From positions 1 to 41,759 of the forward strand of contig JAFVCD010000014.1 in assembly GCA_017479425.1 (NCBI GenBank): a stretch of DNA of 41,759 nt, in the 5' to 3' direction. Below, piece after piece: positions 21,652-29,762 of the stretch. Under the pieces are notes generated by a model, which saw nothing but the letters and a program-made list of their open reading frames with translations, was not told where the DNA came from and ran no database searches. Position 1 is the stretch's first letter, and the number at the start of each line of letters is the position of its first letter. The DNA comes from Oscillospiraceae bacterium (lineage in GTDB: Bacteria; Bacillota; Clostridia; Oscillospirales; Oscillospiraceae). Position numbers and translations under genes: made by a program.

Positions 21652-24600
21652 TTATTTCTTCAATAATTTTGCGAGCGTATCGTAGAGCCGCTCGGGGTCT
21701 ACAGGCTTCGAGAGGTGCGCGTTCATGCCAGCCTGGAGCGAGCGTTGAACGTCCTCATCAAAGGCGTCGGCAGTCATGGCGATTATCGGAACAGTCTTTG
21801 CGTCCTCCTTGTCGAGGGCTCGGATGCACCGTGTCGCCTCAAGTCCATCCTTTACGGGCATACGCACGTCCATAAGCACCGCGTCGTAGTAGCCAGGCTC
21901 GGCCTTGGAGAACATCTCCACGGCGATCTCGCCGTTTTCGGCGCGCTCGGACGAAATGCCGCGCATTTCGAGCAGGTCTGCGAGAATCTCGGCGTTTATC
22001 TCAATATCCTCCGCCATAAGGATCCTTCTGCCCTCGAGGACATCCTCCCCGGGCGTCTCTTCCTCCTCTTTCTCAAACGCCTCGCCCCTTGTGCGCATAA
22101 CGGAGAATATCTCCCTTTGCAGAGAATCCGAGAAGAGCGGCTTCGGAAGCACACCGTCTGCGCCGGCCTTCTTCGCCTTCTCGCCGATCTCGTCGATATC
22201 GTAGCCGGTGAGGACGATTATCGCCGTTCTTCCGTTGTCGAAGCGGCGGATCTCCTCGGTGAGCGCGCCGCCGTCCATAACGGGCATACGGTAGTCTGTC
22301 ATAACGATGTGGAAGGGCTTGCAGTCAGTCCAGCGCTGGCGGATGAGACTGTACGCCTCGGTGCTGCGCTGGCAGGTCTCCGCCTCGATGCCCATCTCGC
22401 TGAGCACCATCTTCGCGTGCTCGCAGGCAACGGCGTCATCGTCCACTACGAGAACGCGCAGGCGGCTGAGATTGCGGTTCTTATCGCTCTCGCGCGAGGC
22501 TCTGCCGCTCGCCTTGAGCGTAACTGTCACGATAAACGTGGAGCCGACGCCCTTTTCGCTCTCGACCTTTATTTCGCCGTTCATCATATCGACAAGGTTT
22601 TTCGTTATCGCCATGCCGAGGCCGCTGCCGCCGTAGCGGTTTGTTGTAGTCGCGTCCTCCTGCGAAAATGCCTCAAAGAGCTTGGGAATGAACTCCTTAT
22701 CCATTCCGATGCCGGTGTCCTTCATCGTAAAGCGCAGGGTGCAGTGACCCTCAAACCGCGCGATCTCCTCTGCGGTGAGCGTGACCCTGCCGGGCGCGGG
22801 CGTAAACTTTACGGAGTTGCCGAGGATGTTGATAAGCACCTGCTTGAGCTTCATATCGTCGCCGACGAAGTATTCGTCGATTTCTCCGGCGGGTATGAAT
22901 TCGTAGGTGAGCCCCTTTTCGGAGCACTGGCCGTTTATGATGATATTGACCGCCTCAACGAGCTCTTTGAACGCAAATTCCTCGCTTTTCAGCACCATTC
23001 TGCCCGATTCAATGCGGCTCATATCGAGGATGTCGTTTATGAGTCCGAGCAGATGTCTCGCGCTTGCGCCGATCTTCTCGAGCTGTTCGCGCGTCTGCGG
23101 CGGGAGCGCCGGATCCTTCAGCGCGATGTTGTCAAGTCCGATGATGGCGTTCATCGGCGTTCTGATCTCGTGGCTCATGTTCGACAGGAAGCTCGTCTTT
23201 GCGCGGCTCGACTCCTCCGCGAGCGCCTTTTCGACCATGATCTGCTTCTCGCGCTTCTGCAAAATCGAGTAGACGTTGAAGATTATGGCGATAGCGGCGA
23301 CGATCAGTCCCGTGTAAATGAGAATATTTACGCTGAGCGAGCGCTCAACAGTGTTGAGCACCTCGTTTATCTTCTGCTCGCTCTCCGCCTCCTCGGCGGG
23401 AGTTTCGTCAACGCGGCTCGCGTAGTGCTCCTGAATGGGATTTACGGCGTCGACCACCGCCTTCTCGGTGCTCTGCCTCGCCCAGACGAGAGAGGTGAAG
23501 ATTATGAGCGCGAGAAGCGCTATCCACACGACCGTGGAGCGGCCGAGGCGGCGTTCTGTGTCGTGCTTGAACACCATTCGGTAGAAGAGGAAGCCCAGAA
23601 TGCTCCACGCGGCAAGAATCAGATAGCTCTCGGTCGAAAGCGTAGTGACGGAGAGCACATTCGGAATGAGAAAATAGAGCGCAAAAACGCCGCTCGCGGC
23701 AAGTCCCGCTCCGGCAAAAATCGTCATCACCGTGTTCTTCTTCCCGCGCGATACCTTGAGCGCGCAGCCCGAGACGTAGGCATAGGCGATCGCCGCGCCG
23801 ACGGTGGTGACGTCGACTATCCAGCTTATCGCGGTGCGCCCGAGGAACGGGAACGGAAGTGAGATCGCAAGGATGAAGATTATCGCGTTTTTCGGCGTGC
23901 CGGACTCTGTGAGCCTTCCGAACCACTCGGGCAGCAGCTCATCCTCACTGAGCGCGTGGAGAAGGCGGCTCGCGGCGATGAGGTTGCCGACAAGTCCGGT
24001 CAGAATCGCGCCGAAGGCGGTAAGACCCATAATGAGCCTTCCGGTGTCGCCCAGTCTGCTCGACGCGGCAAAGAAGGTCGGTATCGACTGCGCGCCGCTG
24101 TACTCGTCGAGCCTTCCGACGTACTCTACCCAGGATTCCGCGCCCTCCGGCTGCACCATAGCGCCGGTGACCGCGAGCATTGAATAGGCCGCGCAGGCGG
24201 CGATAAGCGAGGCGAGCATAACGATGAGGCTCTTTTTCTTGTCGAATCTGAACTCCGCCGCGGAGTGCGAGATGCTCTCGAAGCCCACGAAAGCCCACGG
24301 TGCAAGGCAGATAATGTTGAATATCTCGCGCACCGGCTGACCAGACGGGGAAAACGCGGGCTCCGGCATCTCTCCGGAGGCACGGCAGGCGATATACGCC
24401 GCACCGATTCCCGCGCACATGACGAGGGCGGCCAGAATCTGCACCGCCTTCGACGCCTTATTGTTGAGGCAGATAAGCGCGGCGACGGCGAGGGCGGCGA
24501 CGGCGAGCATAATCTCACCGAACCAGACGTGAAAGCCCGCGATAGTGTAGTCAAAGCCGAACTGAAACGCGCTTCCGAGCAGGTTTCGCGCAATCAGCGG

Positions 24601-24945
24601 CAGCGCCGAGGCGTTCGCCCAGATGATCGCAACGTAAGTCAGAATAAGAAACCACGCCGAGAGGAAGCCGTGGTCATAGCCAAAGGTGCGCTTTGTGTAG
24701 GAAAAGGCTCCTCCGGCGTCCGGGTAGGCGTTCAGCATATACGAGTAGTTGACGGCGATGATCGCCATGACCACCGCGCCTAGCGCAATTCCGATCACCG
24801 TTCCGGCGGGGCCGGCGATCGGTAGAAACGTCGTTCCGGGCATAACAAAAGCGCCCCATCCGACGGCGCAGCCGAATGCAAGCGCCCACGCGCCGAGAGG
24901 CGATAAATATCTCTGCAAAGACGGCTTATCAGTCTTTTTGTCCAT
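21652..24945 (-). CDS. APC-family amino acid permease fused to a hybrid histidine kinase with two receivers
   Basis: A single 1097-residue frame. Residues 10-490 are an APC permease with about 12 helices (GWGAFVMPGTTFLPIAGPAG near 29-48). A last helix (471-489), an outer loop of about 45 residues and another helix (539-558) join it to a kinase. H-box SHEIRTP has His592; N box LINILGN (Asn710); G1 KDTGIG and G2 GGSGLGMAI are intact. Receiver 1 (830-950) has Asp884 and Lys935; receiver 2 (974-1095) has Asp1026 and Lys1080. No HPt or DNA-binding domain follows. Start is the ATG at 24945, nine bases after AAAGGA, rather than an ATG 22 codons earlier. It resembles in plan the SLC5-kinase CbrA, with another transporter family. 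It has its own promoter and terminator; the output partner is not nearby. Confidence 0.92.
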   Translation of the reverse strand: MDKKTDKPSLQRYLSPLGAWALAFGCAVGWGAFVMPGTTFLPIAGPAGTVIGIALGAVVMAIIAVNYSYMLNAYPDAGGAFSYTKRTFGYDHGFLSAWFLILTYVAIIWANASALPLIARNLLGSAFQFGFDYTIAGFHVWFGEIMLAVAALAVAALICLNNKASKAVQILAALVMCAGIGAAYIACRASGEMPEPAFSPSGQPVREIFNIICLAPWAFVGFESISHSAAEFRFDKKKSLIVMLASLIAACAAYSMLAVTGAMVQPEGAESWVEYVGRLDEYSGAQSIPTFFAASSRLGDTGRLIMGLTAFGAILTGLVGNLIAASRLLHALSEDELLPEWFGRLTESGTPKNAIIFILAISLPFPFLGRTAISWIVDVTTVGAAIAYAYVSGCALKVSRGKKNTVMTIFAGAGLAASGVFALYFLIPNVLSVTTLSTESYLILAAWSILGFLFYRMVFKHDTERRLGRSTVVWIALLALIIFTSLVWARQSTEKAVVDAVNPIQEHYASRVDETPAEEAESEQKINEVLNTVERSLSVNILIYTGLIVAAIAIIFNVYSILQKREKQIMVEKALAEESSRAKTSFLSNMSHEIRTPMNAIIGLDNIALKDPALPPQTREQLEKIGASARHLLGLINDILDMSRIESGRMVLKSEEFAFKELVEAVNIIINGQCSEKGLTYEFIPAGEIDEYFVGDDMKLKQVLINILGNSVKFTPAPGRVTLTAEEIARFEGHCTLRFTMKDTGIGMDKEFIPKLFEAFSQEDATTTNRYGGSGLGMAITKNLVDMMNGEIKVESEKGVGSTFIVTVTLKASGRASRESDKNRNLSRLRVLVVDDDAVACEHAKMVLSEMGIEAETCQRSTEAYSLIRQRWTDCKPFHIVMTDYRMPVMDGGALTEEIRRFDNGRTAIIVLTGYDIDEIGEKAKKAGADGVLPKPLFSDSLQREIFSVMRTRGEAFEKEEEETPGEDVLEGRRILMAEDIEINAEILADLLEMRGISSERAENGEIAVEMFSKAEPGYYDAVLMDVRMPVKDGLEATRCIRALDKEDAKTVPIIAMTADAFDEDVQRSLQAGMNAHLSKPVDPERLYDTLAKLLKK

Positions 24946-24982
24946 ACGTTCAGATCCTTTCAAAGACAGATACCTATTATAT

Positions 24983-25011
24983 ATAATATTCCCCGCGGCG
25001 TGAAAAGTCAA
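24983..25011 (-). promoter_or_regulatory. Promoter of the permease-kinase gene
   Basis: Minus strand TTGACT (25006-25011), 17-base spacer, TATTAT (24983-24988), directly after the queT terminator. Confidence 0.8.
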
Positions 25012-25017
25012 GGATAT

Positions 25018-25047
25018 GAAAAAGCACCTCGTTCAGAACGAGATGCT
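25018..25047 (-). terminator. Terminator of queT
   Basis: Minus strand AGCATCTCGTT pairs with AACGAGGTGCT (one G-U) and is followed by TTTTTC. Confidence 0.85.
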
Positions 25048-25054
25048 TATATAT

Positions 25055-25534
25055 TCAGTCTTTCTTGAGCTTCTGAACTCCTGTGAGGAGCAGCTCGCCG
25101 AGGACGAATACCGCGATTGCCTCGCCGACGGCTACGGTTGCGCAGTTATAGAGCCACGCGCCAAAGAAAGCGCCGGTGAAACCGACCTCATACCACGCGA
25201 TGACAGCGCCGATAATAACGCCGTTCGATACCACGGGCGGAATTCCCGCGATCCAGCGATTTTTGCACTTTGAGGTCAGGTACGCCGCGATAAGAGTCGC
25301 AAGCGAGCCGAAAACGAGATCCGGAATACCCATCGGGCTCAGGATGTTCGTGAGAATACAACCGAGGAAGAGTCCCCAGGTCATCTCAGGCCAGACAAAC
25401 GGCAGTATAGTCAGCGCCTCGGAGAATCTGCACTGGATCGGGCCGTAGGTGACGCCGAAGATGTTTGCAAAATAGCTCAGCGCAGTGTAGATCGCGGCAA
25501 CGAGAGCCGCGCGGACAAGCTTTTTGGTGTTCAA
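25055..25534 (-). CDS. queT: Queuosine precursor transporter, ECF S component QueT
   Basis: A 159-residue membrane protein that binds a queuosine precursor (such as preQ1 or preQ0) for ECF-type uptake. Family features are YFANIFGVTYGPIQCRFSEALTILP near the N-terminus and SPMGIPDLVFGSLATLIAAY in the middle. The start is TTG at 25534 with a G-rich ribosome binding site (AAGGGGG) seven bases upstream. No later start fits as well. The leader (25565-25681) is highly paired and probably a preQ1 riboswitch. Single gene with its own promoter and terminator. Confidence 0.88.
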   Translation of the reverse strand: MNTKKLVRAALVAAIYTALSYFANIFGVTYGPIQCRFSEALTILPFVWPEMTWGLFLGCILTNILSPMGIPDLVFGSLATLIAAYLTSKCKNRWIAGIPPVVSNGVIIGAVIAWYEVGFTGAFFGAWLYNCATVAVGEAIAVFVLGELLLTGVQKLKKD

Positions 25535-25564
25535 AACTTCACCCCCTTAATAAAAAATGACCTT

Positions 25565-25626
25565 GCAAAACGCAAAGCCACATCCATTCGGGCAAAGTGC
25601 CACCTTGTTTGCAGTCCCGGTTTTGC
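25565..25626 (-). promoter_or_regulatory. Structured queT leader, candidate preQ1 riboswitch
   Basis: On the minus strand GCAAAAC (25620-25626) pairs with GTTTTGC (25565-25571). Inside, CGG/CCG encloses GCAAA/TTTGC around an 11-base loop. Upstream in the same leader CGACAG pairs with CTGTCG. The sequence does not fit the preQ1-I or preQ1-II patterns I know; preQ1-III is plausible, because that class is known from Faecalibacterium-like bacteria in front of queT. The class call is inference; the paired leader is seen. Confidence 0.5.
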
Positions 25627-25675
25627 TTAACGACAGGAAGGTACAAATGAACTGTCGGTTCTTGCGAACTCCGGC

Positions 25676-25704
25676 ATTATAGCAGAAACCCGCGGAAAAA
25701 GCAA
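25676..25704 (-). promoter_or_regulatory. Promoter of the queT transcript
   Basis: Minus strand TTGCTT (25699-25704), 17-base spacer, TATAAT (25676-25681). The leader to the queT start is about 135 bases. Between 25705 and 25766 I see nothing more. Confidence 0.75.
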
Positions 25705-25766
25705 GAGAAAAAGCAAACAGCCTGTAGACAAAAAAGAAAAGCGTTGGATAAAGGTGGCGGGGATCT

Positions 25767-25910
25767 GTGAAGGGGCCGGCCAAGAGGCCCCTTCACGTCG
25801 CATAATCCGCCCGCAGGCGTCATATTTTGCACTCTGAGAGCGCAAAATATGTTCGATGCGGAGACTTTGTCTACGCATTGAACAGCCTGAATCCCATAGG
25901 ATTCAGGCTG
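25767..25910. repeat. Run of five adjacent hairpins
   Basis: H1 25767-25796 GTGAAGGGGCC with its complement; H2 25808-25819 CGCC/GGCG; H3 25821-25851 CATATTTTGC/GCAAAATATG plus CTC/GAG; H4 25852-25882 TTCGATGCG/CGCATTGAA plus AGAC/GTCT; H5 25883-25910 CAGCCTGAATCC with its complement. H3, H4 and H5 touch without a linker. No ORF. It lies between the end of the 538-codon gene and the queT promoter. It may be a miniature or palindromic mobile repeat, or a structured RNA; which strand is used is not known. Confidence 0.7.
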
Positions 25911-25937
25911 TAAAGGTTTATCTGAGATTAGTATAGA

Positions 25938-27548
25938 TTATTCGCTTTTTGAGGTTGAAACGTAGCTCATAAAGCCGCGCACGCGCTGGAGAAAGCTGTG
26001 GTAGAGATTTTCCTCTATCGTATCGCCCTTCAGCTCGCCCGTTGAAACCGCCCAGCTCTGGTATTCGCTCTCTATATAGTCGATTCTGAACTGCATTTCC
26101 GTAGTCCAGCTCGGCGTTTCAAAGCTCGCGCTGACCGCGCCGCCCATCTGAAGCGAGCCGTCGACCGCTGTGAGGGGATAGTAGTTGAGGGAATTTGATA
26201 TCACGGTTCCCTCGTGCAGGTAAATATCTTCGCCATCGTTCACAAAATCTCCGACAAGGCGCGTATTTTCGCCCATGCCCTCGCCCCAGTCGAAGGACTC
26301 GGAGTACACGCCGCTCACCGGCTCGCCGAACTGGGCGTAATAGCTCGGAACGTGCAGCGCGCCCGCGAAGAATACGATGTGCGATTCGCTGTCGCTGATA
26401 ATTATGCCGCTTGTGCCAGTAAAGAGCGCGGAGGCGTCGGCGGCGTAGGTCACGCAGGAAATATAGTCAGTTGCGTACAGCTTTATCGCCTCGCCGGAGG
26501 AGGGCGTTTCGTCAAGCTCGCCGTTTACATACCACGCACTTTGGAAATCCTCGGCAAAGCCCTCGCTTTTCACAGCCTCGGCTGCGGCGTCGAGCGCGGA
26601 TTTGAACGCGCCGTAGTTAGTATTGTCGCCCTCGGCGGCGATAACCCGCGCGGCGGCGATGAGATCGTCCATCGCGCTCTTAACGCTGTCCGTAAGCGTG
26701 CGCTCGGGCTTTATCTCAACGATCGGCTCTTCGATGACGGGCTCTGTCAGCTCCGACGGGCGCAGCTCAACACTTGAGAACATTACGCTCATGCTGTCGA
26801 AGGGGTTTTCAGCACCCTCAAGGCAGCAGATCGAGGCTTCAATGCAGTTGACATCGAAATATTCGGAGTATTTTTCCGCCGCGCCGTCAATTACTGTGAA
26901 AGCGCCCTCTAAGGTGCGTGTTCCGACTGCGGAGTAGCTTATGAGCGTTCCGCTCGTCGGAATGAGGCGGTCAGCGGCATACGCGCCGCCGTCGTAGCTC
27001 TCGCTGAGAGCGTCGAAAAGGCCGAAGGCGCGCACGCGCGAGAAATCTGAGATATCCGGAAACCATATAAGCTGAACGCCGTCGCCGTTGCCGCCGGTCC
27101 ATACGGCGCTCGCGTTGCCGGTGAAGTCTGAGCGCAGATACCCCTCGGAGTAGTACATGACGCCGTGGGAGTCCATATAATCCGCCGCCTTCTTGCCGAT
27201 TGGGGTGTTCATTTCTGCAAAAATCGCCGCGTCCCCGGCCTCGTCGGCGCAGAGCGCGAGAATGCGCTCAAAAAACGCGCCGATATCCTCAGGAACGGCT
27301 ATCCCCGTGCTCTCGATAACGCTGACGATGGGCGCAAGCCCGAGAAAATCGCCGAGATAGTCTATCCCGAGGCTGTTCCCGACAACGACCACAGCCATTG
27401 CCGCCGATACTGCCTGCACAAGCGCGCGGTTTTTCGCACTTGAGCGGCGCGGCCGCTCCTTTTCCGCGCTCTTCGGCGGCGGAGCGTAATTGAATTCGTC
27501 GCGCCGCACTTCCTCCGGCGGCGAGACGTTAAACTCAAGGTCGGTCAT
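25938..27548 (-). CDS. Unrecognised membrane-anchored protein
   Basis: I do not recognise this 536-residue protein. It begins with a polar, proline- and arginine-rich tail of about 40 residues, then one hydrophobic segment (ALVQAVSAAMAVVVVGNSLGI). The rest is acidic and aromatic, without further membrane helices. It is therefore likely a single-pass protein with a large outer domain of about 470 residues, including a Glu/Pro/Ile/Val-rich joint near 270-285. Start: the ATG at 27548, with AGGG nine bases upstream, rather than the GTG overlapping the mscS stop. It is directly downstream of mscS (end and start nearly touch), so the two are co-expressed. No catalytic motif is visible. Confidence 0.75.
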   Translation of the reverse strand: MTDLEFNVSPPEEVRRDEFNYAPPPKSAEKERPRRSSAKNRALVQAVSAAMAVVVVGNSLGIDYLGDFLGLAPIVSVIESTGIAVPEDIGAFFERILALCADEAGDAAIFAEMNTPIGKKAADYMDSHGVMYYSEGYLRSDFTGNASAVWTGGNGDGVQLIWFPDISDFSRVRAFGLFDALSESYDGGAYAADRLIPTSGTLISYSAVGTRTLEGAFTVIDGAAEKYSEYFDVNCIEASICCLEGAENPFDSMSVMFSSVELRPSELTEPVIEEPIVEIKPERTLTDSVKSAMDDLIAAARVIAAEGDNTNYGAFKSALDAAAEAVKSEGFAEDFQSAWYVNGELDETPSSGEAIKLYATDYISCVTYAADASALFTGTSGIIISDSESHIVFFAGALHVPSYYAQFGEPVSGVYSESFDWGEGMGENTRLVGDFVNDGEDIYLHEGTVISNSLNYYPLTAVDGSLQMGGAVSASFETPSWTTEMQFRIDYIESEYQSWAVSTGELKGDTIEENLYHSFLQRVRGFMSYVSTSKSE

Positions 27549-27550
27549 GC

Positions 27551-28489
27551 TCACTTACCCTGATGGACTACGACCTGCGTGAACGGAATTTCAACGCCCG
27601 CCTTGTCAAAGCCGAGCTTGTACTCGCGGTTCATGAGGCGCTGAGCGGAGAATACGTTCTTCTCGTCCACCTCTGCGACGATGCGAAGAGTGACAGAGCT
27701 GGCGTCGAGGCTCTGAACGCCGAGATATTTCGGCTTCGAGGCGAAGGTCTCGGGGTACTTCTTCACAAGCTCGTCGCTTATCTTGTCGACTACCTTCTCT
27801 GCGTTCTCGATGCTCTCGCCGTAGCCGATGGGCATATCGCAGACGGCGCGGGAGGCGGTCTTGGAGCGGTTCAGTATGTCCTTGATGCCGGAGTTGTTGA
27901 TGACCTTTATGTTGCCGCCGGCGTCGCGTATGCAGGTGACGCGGATGCCTATGGAGTCTACCGTGCCGCGAAAGCCGTTGAGCTCCACAATGTCGCCTAC
28001 GTTGAACTCGTCCTCAAAGACGAGGAAGATGCCGGTAATTACGTCTGCGATGAGGCTCTCAGCCGCGAAGCCGACGATGAGGGCGATGATCCCGATGGAG
28101 GCGAACACCGTCGAGAGGTTTATGCCGATGGCGGTCAGGCACCAGATTATCGCGACGAGCACCGCAGCGTAGGTTATGAAGGAGTTTGCCATCGAAAGTA
28201 TGCTCATGCCCTTGCCGGTCTTGGGCTTTATGAAGCCCGTAACGAAGCGCACGAGGTTTACAACGAGGCAGGAAGCGAGCACGATCGCAACGATTTTGAA
28301 GATACTGACCCAGTTTATCGTCACGACCGAGGCGACGGAGCTGACGTTGCCGAACAGCCCCTCCCACGTTTCGAGCAGACCCGCTTTGGCGCCCTCCGGC
28401 AAAAACCAGAGTATGGCGGGATTTGTCGCTATGAGGAAAAGGACGAGCGCGATGGCGAAAATGATGACTTTTTTGAGGTAAGCGTTCAT
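27551..28489 (-). CDS. mscS: Small-conductance mechanosensitive channel, MscS family
   Basis: A 312-residue protein. Three or more helices lie in the first 155 residues, and the pore-lining helix carries the glycine/alanine-rich ASIGIIALIVGFAAESLIADVITG. The beta domain FNVGDIVELNGFRGTVDSIGIRVTCIRDAGGN, with the typical GDIVE and VxxIGxRxT patterns, and the cytoplasmic cage follow. It relieves osmotic downshock by opening when the membrane is stretched. GGAG lies ten bases before the ATG, behind the promoter at 28530-28558. It is translationally close to the unknown membrane protein that follows. Confidence 0.92.
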   Translation of the reverse strand: MNAYLKKVIIFAIALVLFLIATNPAILWFLPEGAKAGLLETWEGLFGNVSSVASVVTINWVSIFKIVAIVLASCLVVNLVRFVTGFIKPKTGKGMSILSMANSFITYAAVLVAIIWCLTAIGINLSTVFASIGIIALIVGFAAESLIADVITGIFLVFEDEFNVGDIVELNGFRGTVDSIGIRVTCIRDAGGNIKVINNSGIKDILNRSKTASRAVCDMPIGYGESIENAEKVVDKISDELVKKYPETFASKPKYLGVQSLDASSVTLRIVAEVDEKNVFSAQRLMNREYKLGFDKAGVEIPFTQVVVHQGK

Positions 28490-28529
28490 TTCTGTGGCAC
28501 TCCTTTTACTATTATATTGGATATAAACA

Positions 28530-28558
28530 AGTATAAGCTATTTAATACGAAAAGGCAA
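28530..28558 (-). promoter_or_regulatory. Promoter of the mscS operon
   Basis: Minus strand TTGCCT (28553-28558), 17-base spacer, TATACT (28530-28535). The A- and T-rich stretch 28559-28665 up to the divergent rplM promoter holds nothing else that I see. Confidence 0.75.
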
Positions 28559-28665
28559 CAGGAATAAAAAAGTAAATTGCAAATCGAGAAAACAAGAGAT
28601 AATCAGCGCAAAACGCCGAAAACGCGAGATAACTTTTTGTAATCCGAGTTTTCGGAAAATTATCG

Positions 28666-28694
28666 TTGACAATGCCGCGGCGGTGTGGTATAAA
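28666..28694 (+). promoter_or_regulatory. Promoter of the rplM-rpsI operon
   Basis: TTGACA (28666-28671), 17-base spacer, TATAAA (28689-28694). The leader of about 40 bases has a small AGTG/CACT hairpin before the ribosome binding site. Confidence 0.88.
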
Positions 28695-28739
28695 AATAGG
28701 GCACGAAAAAGTGATTTCACTGTGAAGGAGAAAATAAAA

Positions 28740-29171
28740 ATGTCCACTACACTTGCGAAGAAGGAGACCGTTTCCCGTAAATGGTACGTCCTCGACGCTG
28801 CGGGCAAGCCCCTCGGACGCACTGCCGTCAAGGCTGCAACCCTGCTCCGCGGCAAGCATAAGACCGACTACACTCCCAACGTTGACTGCGGCGATTTCGT
28901 CATCATCATCAACGCTAAGGATGCTGTTCTCACCGGCAACAAGCTGACCGATAAGTATTATCGTCATCACTCCGGCTGGATTGGCGGACTCAAGGAAGTT
29001 CAGTACAAGAAGCTTATGGCAGAGCGCCCTGAGCTTGCTATGGAGCTTGCCGTTAAGGGTATGCTCGCAAAGAACAGCCTCGGCCGCGATCAGCTCACCA
29101 GACTTCGCGTCTATGCCGGCGCCGAGCACAAGCACGAGGCTCAGAAGCCCGAAGCTTGGACCCAGGAATAA
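28740..29171 (+). CDS. rplM: 50S ribosomal protein L13
   Basis: A 143-residue protein with the L13 pattern: [16 protein letters not shown] near the start, [37 protein letters not shown] and [12 protein letters not shown]. It is of standard length. I chose ATG 28740, nine bases after GGAG; the longer frame runs back into the promoter. It is paired with rpsI 14 bases downstream, the usual order. Confidence 0.97.
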   Translation: MSTTLAKKETVSRKWYVLDAAGKPLGRTAVKAATLLRGKHKTDYTPNVDCGDFVIIINAKDAVLTGNKLTDKYYRHHSGWIGGLKEVQYKKLMAERPELAMELAVKGMLAKNSLGRDQLTRLRVYAGAEHKHEAQKPEAWTQE

Positions 29172-29185
29172 GGAGGATCTGACAA

Positions 29186-29590
29186 ATGTATACTTCCAAG
29201 AAGCCCTATATGTACGGCACCGGCCGTCGTAAGTCCTCCGTTGCAAGAGTCCATCTCTTCCCCGGCGGAACCGGAAAGATCACCGTTAACGGCCGCGATC
29301 TCGACGAGTATTTCGGACTCGACACCCTTAAGTTCATCGTCCGTCAGCCGCTCGAGGCTGTCGGTCTCACCGGCAAGGTCGACGTAGAAGTCGCCGTTCT
29401 CGGCGGCGGTCTCACCGGTCAGGCCGGCGCTATCCGCCACGGTATAGCCCGCGCCCTCCTCGAGGTCGACGCTGCATATCGTCCCGCTCTCAAGGCCGCC
29501 GGCTTCCTTACCCGCGACCCGAGAATGAAGGAGAGAAAGAAGTACGGTCTCAAGGCCGCCCGTCGCGCTCCCCAGTTCTCAAAGAGATAA
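29186..29590 (+). CDS. rpsI: 30S ribosomal protein S9
   Basis: A 134-residue basic protein with the S9 marks [38 protein letters not shown] and the C-terminal tail [19 protein letters not shown], which reaches the P site tRNA. AAGGAGG lies before the ATG. It is followed by a terminator. Confidence 0.97.
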   Translation: MYTSKKPYMYGTGRRKSSVARVHLFPGGTGKITVNGRDLDEYFGLDTLKFIVRQPLEAVGLTGKVDVEVAVLGGGLTGQAGAIRHGIARALLEVDAAYRPALKAAGFLTRDPRMKERKKYGLKAARRAPQFSKR

Positions 29591-29602
29591 CAAGCCAGAA
29601 TT

Positions 29603-29633
29603 CAAGCACCTGCTTATGTGGGTGCTTGTTTTT
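29603..29633 (+). terminator. Terminator of rplM-rpsI
   Basis: CAAGCACC/GGTGCTTG (29603-29628) then TTTTT. Confidence 0.9.
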
Positions 29634-29730
29634 ATGCGGCGGGCGAGCTGAAGCCTCTATCACAGCCCCCTCCAGCGCATAGCCCGTTTTATTAGCCACA
29701 CTTCATCCTCAAAAACCGAATAACTTAAAT

Positions 29731-29762
29731 CGGCGGGTTCATCTCAGACCCGCCGTTTTTTT
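29731..29762 (+). terminator. Second terminator overlapping the acyltransferase end
   Basis: CGGCGGGT/ACCCGCCG (29731-29755) followed by seven Ts on the plus strand. The stop codon of the convergent acyltransferase lies in the loop. It should stop any ribosomal-operon read-through; in the minus direction the tail (ATTTAAG) is weaker. The 29634-29730 stretch is otherwise empty. Confidence 0.75.

Noticed and set aside
21715-23862. A 715-codon open frame on the plus strand
   Set aside because: It lies exactly opposite the permease-kinase gene, whose domains are clear. The translation is rich in Arg, Asp, His, Leu and Val as expected for an antisense frame in GC-rich DNA, and has no domain or ribosome binding site.
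25883-25910. Simple terminator of the 25938-27548 gene
   Set aside because: The 12-pair hairpin is not followed by Ts on the minus strand (TGTTCAATG) and belongs to the five-hairpin array, though it could still slow transcription.
29640-29730. Possible tRNA or small RNA between rpsI and the acyltransferase
   Set aside because: I found no cloverleaf or promoter; it is a spacer between two terminators.
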